Assembly: GCA_011109175.1 (NCBI GenBank)
Contig: RDEW01000069.1
Coordinates: 40,184 to 104,183, forward strand
Direction: 5' to 3'
DNA length: 64,000 nucleotides
Origin: Dicyema japonicum
Lineage: Eukaryota; Dicyemida; Rhombozoa; Dicyemidae
Shown: one piece after another, positions 62,601 through 64,000 of the stretch
Numbering within the stretch: position 1 is the first letter of the stretch
Layout of the letters: the number at the start of each line of letters is the position of its first letter
Translations under genes and position numbers: made by a program
The notes under the pieces: generated by a model
Databases searched by the model: none
Told to the model about the DNA's origin: nothing
What the model saw: the letters and a program-made list of their open reading frames with translations, nothing else

Positions 62601-62908
62601 AGATTATATTTTTTGATTTGAAAAAGAATAAAATATATTCAATAAAATATCACCAAAAGTGTTGTGATTTTGTTAAATTTTCTCCAAGTTGTGTATTATT
62701 TGCTTCTGTTTCAAAAGAAGAGGGAAAACTCGGAATATGGCGGTTGGAGAATTTTTATACAATCTTGTCTTCTCCCGTCTTACGTCTGGTGATGGGCTCC
62801 AAACTTGAAAAAATTAATGTCGTTGGCCTTGAGTGGAGGAGTAATACTTGTGTTTCTGTTAGTTTTTTAAATGACGATGATGTGTGTTTTGATACTGCAA
62901 ATAAATGA
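59696..62908 (+). CDS. WDR7: WDR7 homolog (rabconnectin-3 beta)
   Basis: WDR7 pairs with DMXL proteins in the rabconnectin-3 complex, which promotes assembly of the vacuolar proton pump and acts on vesicles. One uninterrupted frame of 1070 codons, stop TGA; human WDR7 is about 1490. N-terminal WD repeats cover about residues 20-540: GHSSTILLVSGG and FLTFSRDRRLISWSI near 75-105, AHVGSVTALLTP near 400, LYSGGEDMSVAVHD near 420, SLGDDCSLALFRLDKC near 470 and YLYVLCENGLLYIWNARGG near 505. A helical middle follows. A C-terminal WD part has VALVTGKIIFFDLKKNK near 965, VKFSPSCVLFASVSKE near 990 and a KLGIWRLE strand near 1010, then LEWRSNTCVSVSF, like the LIWTSNRNVILM end of the family. The order of motifs fits WDR7 better than DMXL. 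No introns are needed, unlike the other host genes, though in-frame short introns without stops cannot be excluded. Confidence 0.85.
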   Translation: MPKSNYLKEQSLTFSLAIPVNSPSIVNIVCGCVLPSGYIVLCSTNGSIFVCGPQTNTCHLIFALYGHSSTILLVSGGPSIVGKDCFLTFSRDRRLISWSITQNSVKCLQNSVQPLDHRKLIFTDIKLTDSLISDDTLIICHGLYSFIVGMSFKTFHVLFLLPVEDSVNFLKSCDLFVDSSGLMIMTATERMLWVWTFTDLNAKPVEFYSNIDDFGGFSVNFISQKSTPYILLSSNAYSAVFEDGDEIYRFETRSDLGYLVESRVFLEFHLVLLYEDGMVLLFSMDIERRDVEFVKSRKLFGKPVFCDRNLCFFADSEIYFADLYSLEVVKTIEIDHTTCQRNTSFSPFFVSCLIYYSAMDFIICGGNDGSIRCYRGFLLLIESTVEEHVFFFAAHVGSVTALLTPRRHEKDVNILYSGGEDMSVAVHDLVEQTFLRRFHANGGSIVSLSFPEFTETYCLFHNVVCSLGDDCSLALFRLDKCIFSVFHSTPVKCVYFNPDVEYLYVLCENGLLYIWNARGGYLSNTFSDWKVIKILISSLPRFYTDCDSGFCADSFPEESQFALTTCDEVGFEEVKTTGVLKSPSMIFPLRIRALHNSEKCIDWIVVTFDVDLLVLLMHRRVGIYNVPECLSPRGICETLLYLLKSDVPNSICYQTGLETLCIVVSCNISLLDPVMRCAMFVIRSTVADLTENDNFDSFTHDFVGEAFFECLELLVYLEQHFSVVVRTISETLLRHLLLNDAETALKHMSEKYLSDLSEGNGIFFGFTLANCPQELLSSLLASECFQESVIQFSQQLWIVLDDAKSSFHVQSALNIVGKCFSVVESYIPVQYLIIKMIKIADCAEFEDFPHVGDQNPSDRERFYAMSSLMKIISNHPFMFVTTITREIKKGDYVVEKFFPVIRLLVNSSPFSLIWGKKEIINDFINIVSVVSVHYKDYHFYDLFPNFRDFSQIAWNEKFKIVAVALVTGKIIFFDLKKNKIYSIKYHQKCCDFVKFSPSCVLFASVSKEEGKLGIWRLENFYTILSSPVLRLVMGSKLEKINVVGLEWRSNTCVSVSFLNDDDVCFDTANK

Positions 62909-63129
62909 TTTTTATTGAATGTCCTCCTAACTCGGTGCCGTTTTTGTCTTTCGTCGACGCAAAAGACCAATGTTGATTCTTGCATGTAGATTAATTAGTT
63001 GGCATTATTTTGAATAATGTAACAAATGTTTTGAAATACAGTCTGGTCTAATTACACTATTTCAGTCTAGTAAAAATTAATCACTTAATATTGATTATTA
63101 CTCCACCTCCATTACTGATGCAGCCCTCA
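62909..63129. other. 3' flank of WDR7, no feature seen
   Basis: AT-rich; nothing recognised. Confidence 0.5.
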
Positions 63130-64000
63130 ATATATAACGGAGATCAACTAGAGAAGCCACCCGGTCTCATGTGCGTCTCGGCTTTTTAGTGTAGCTTGGC
63201 GTCTAAGTTTCTTTAGGAAACGAAACGATTTTCCACTTATTCTTCCAGTTGTCTCGATCACAATGGGATAGAAAGTGAACCGATCGTGCAATGCTTCATA
63301 TTTTTTCTCTTTTGCTTTCATTGTTTTTTTCATCATATAGTGAGTCTACCGCGCTCCCACAATGTTGGATTGGCAAAGTTGGTCGACACAGGTAGCATCC
63401 CAGACCGAAGGTTTCCCCTCTTCGAATGGGAAAATTGTGATCCCGTCAGGACGTTTACCGTCTTTTCTGTCCAAGCCAACAGGTTCAAGTATGTCGGGGT
63501 ATCTCGCTTGACAATTCCGTTGATCGCCTTATGTCTTGAGAATCGTATTGCACTTCTTAGACAAGAAAGGGCATGGTGTCCATAACAGTCGACGGTAGCG
63601 CCTACATTTGTGAGTCCGGCAAATCTCCAGTCTAAGTCTGTTGGAGGTTCCGATTTCACATCTTCCAGTGACTGGACAGGCACGTCTGTGTTGATTTGAT
63701 TGGTTCAGAAGTTTCTCATATTTATCTCCGCAGATGGTCCTGTAACGTTTTTTCTGCTCAGGCATCATACCTTTCAAATGCTCCATATCTGTGATTTCAA
63801 ATGATTATGTTTGGAGTTGAAGAATCATCCTGATCAACAGTCGGCTGGAGCCCAAAGAGGACAGATACGGGGGCAAGCCAGATCTTTCGGTAAAGAGATT
63901 CCCAATCAGCCCAGGGTAACGGGAAAGGTCGCTTGGTCCCACCCTCGGTAGTCAAATTTCACATTGGTGATGTTAATAGTGGTCCGGACGAGGGAATCGA
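63130..64000 (-). mobile_element. Family C retrotransposon, C-terminal part, running off the window
   Basis: On the minus strand: a region before the knuckle (KYEKLLNQSNQHRRACPV near 63710), a knuckle piece (VGATVDCYGHHALSC near 63590), RFSRHKAINGIVKR near 63530, and a C-terminal KKYEALHDRFTFYPIVIETT near 63285. The RPDG-WD block is poorly kept. The 5' side continues past position 64000. Confidence 0.65.

Overview
This is a eukaryotic nuclear scaffold from an AT-rich genome with runs of N. It holds ten recognisable or likely host genes or gene fragments among many broken transposable elements. The host genes look animal-like: CCT1, UBA2, a POLE4/CHRAC1-type histone fold, a reticulon-like protein, a nuclear poly(A)-binding protein, an AFG3L2-type m-AAA protease, WDR7, a La-motif protein and a RING protein. 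Nearly all their introns are 20-27 nt long: I place 44 introns in eight genes, 43 of them in that range and one of 81 nt. With those introns removed the reading frames close exactly, and TAA, TAG and TGA are all used as stops, so the code is standard. Published work describes dicyemid mesozoans as having introns in the mid-20-nt range, so a dicyemid is my best inference for the source. Orthonectids are less likely. Ciliates and nucleomorphs do not fit the animal gene set or the repeat content.

Layout. 1-4000: a fragment, a reticulon-like gene (+) and CCT1 (-). 4460-8120: two broken family B LINE copies (+). 9190-12050: family A LINE pieces in both orientations inside an older repeat, then a 156-bp tandem duplication. 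12868-13379: RING gene (-). 15124-17356: UBA2 and a POLE4-like gene, same strand (-), 80 bp apart. 17480-21190: family A pieces. 22334-23320: La-motif gene (-). 23640-26490: family C pieces. 26847-27167: kinase N-lobe fragment. 28511-29241: PABPN1 (+). 30050-45320: almost only transposons (a hAT deletion derivative, families A, B and C, and a Tigger/pogo transposase) with several assembly duplications beside Ns. 45545-47864: AFG3L2-like gene with 14 tiny introns (-). 48071-56415: family A RT with a long open frame, family B with an 849-N gap, a hAT fragment, family D with a restriction-like endonuclease, and a Tigger deletion derivative. 56416-59695: mostly empty. 59696-62908: WDR7 as one uninterrupted frame (+). 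63130-64000: family C (-).

Transposon families used here. A: APE-type endonuclease plus RT, jockey/CR1-like, whose copies share an RT C-terminus ending in Ile-Thr-stop and a common 3' tail ending in TTAAATAATAATAA-like repeats. B: a second endonuclease-RT LINE with TPQGDSLSP and YGDD-like RT motifs. C: RT with VQQGDPLGPLLF and YLDD, followed by a C-x-C-x9-H-x3-C knuckle and an RPDG...WD block. D: an R2/R4-like C-terminus with a C-x2-C-x8-H-x4-C knuckle followed by KPD...EVG. Cut-and-paste elements are Tigger/pogo and hAT, two of them with large internal deletions.

The host genes are housekeeping functions (protein folding, SUMOylation, chromatin/replication, mRNA 3'-end binding, mitochondrial proteolysis, V-ATPase/vesicle regulation, ER shaping) with no shared pathway. 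All family comparisons are from memory of the protein families; no search was run.
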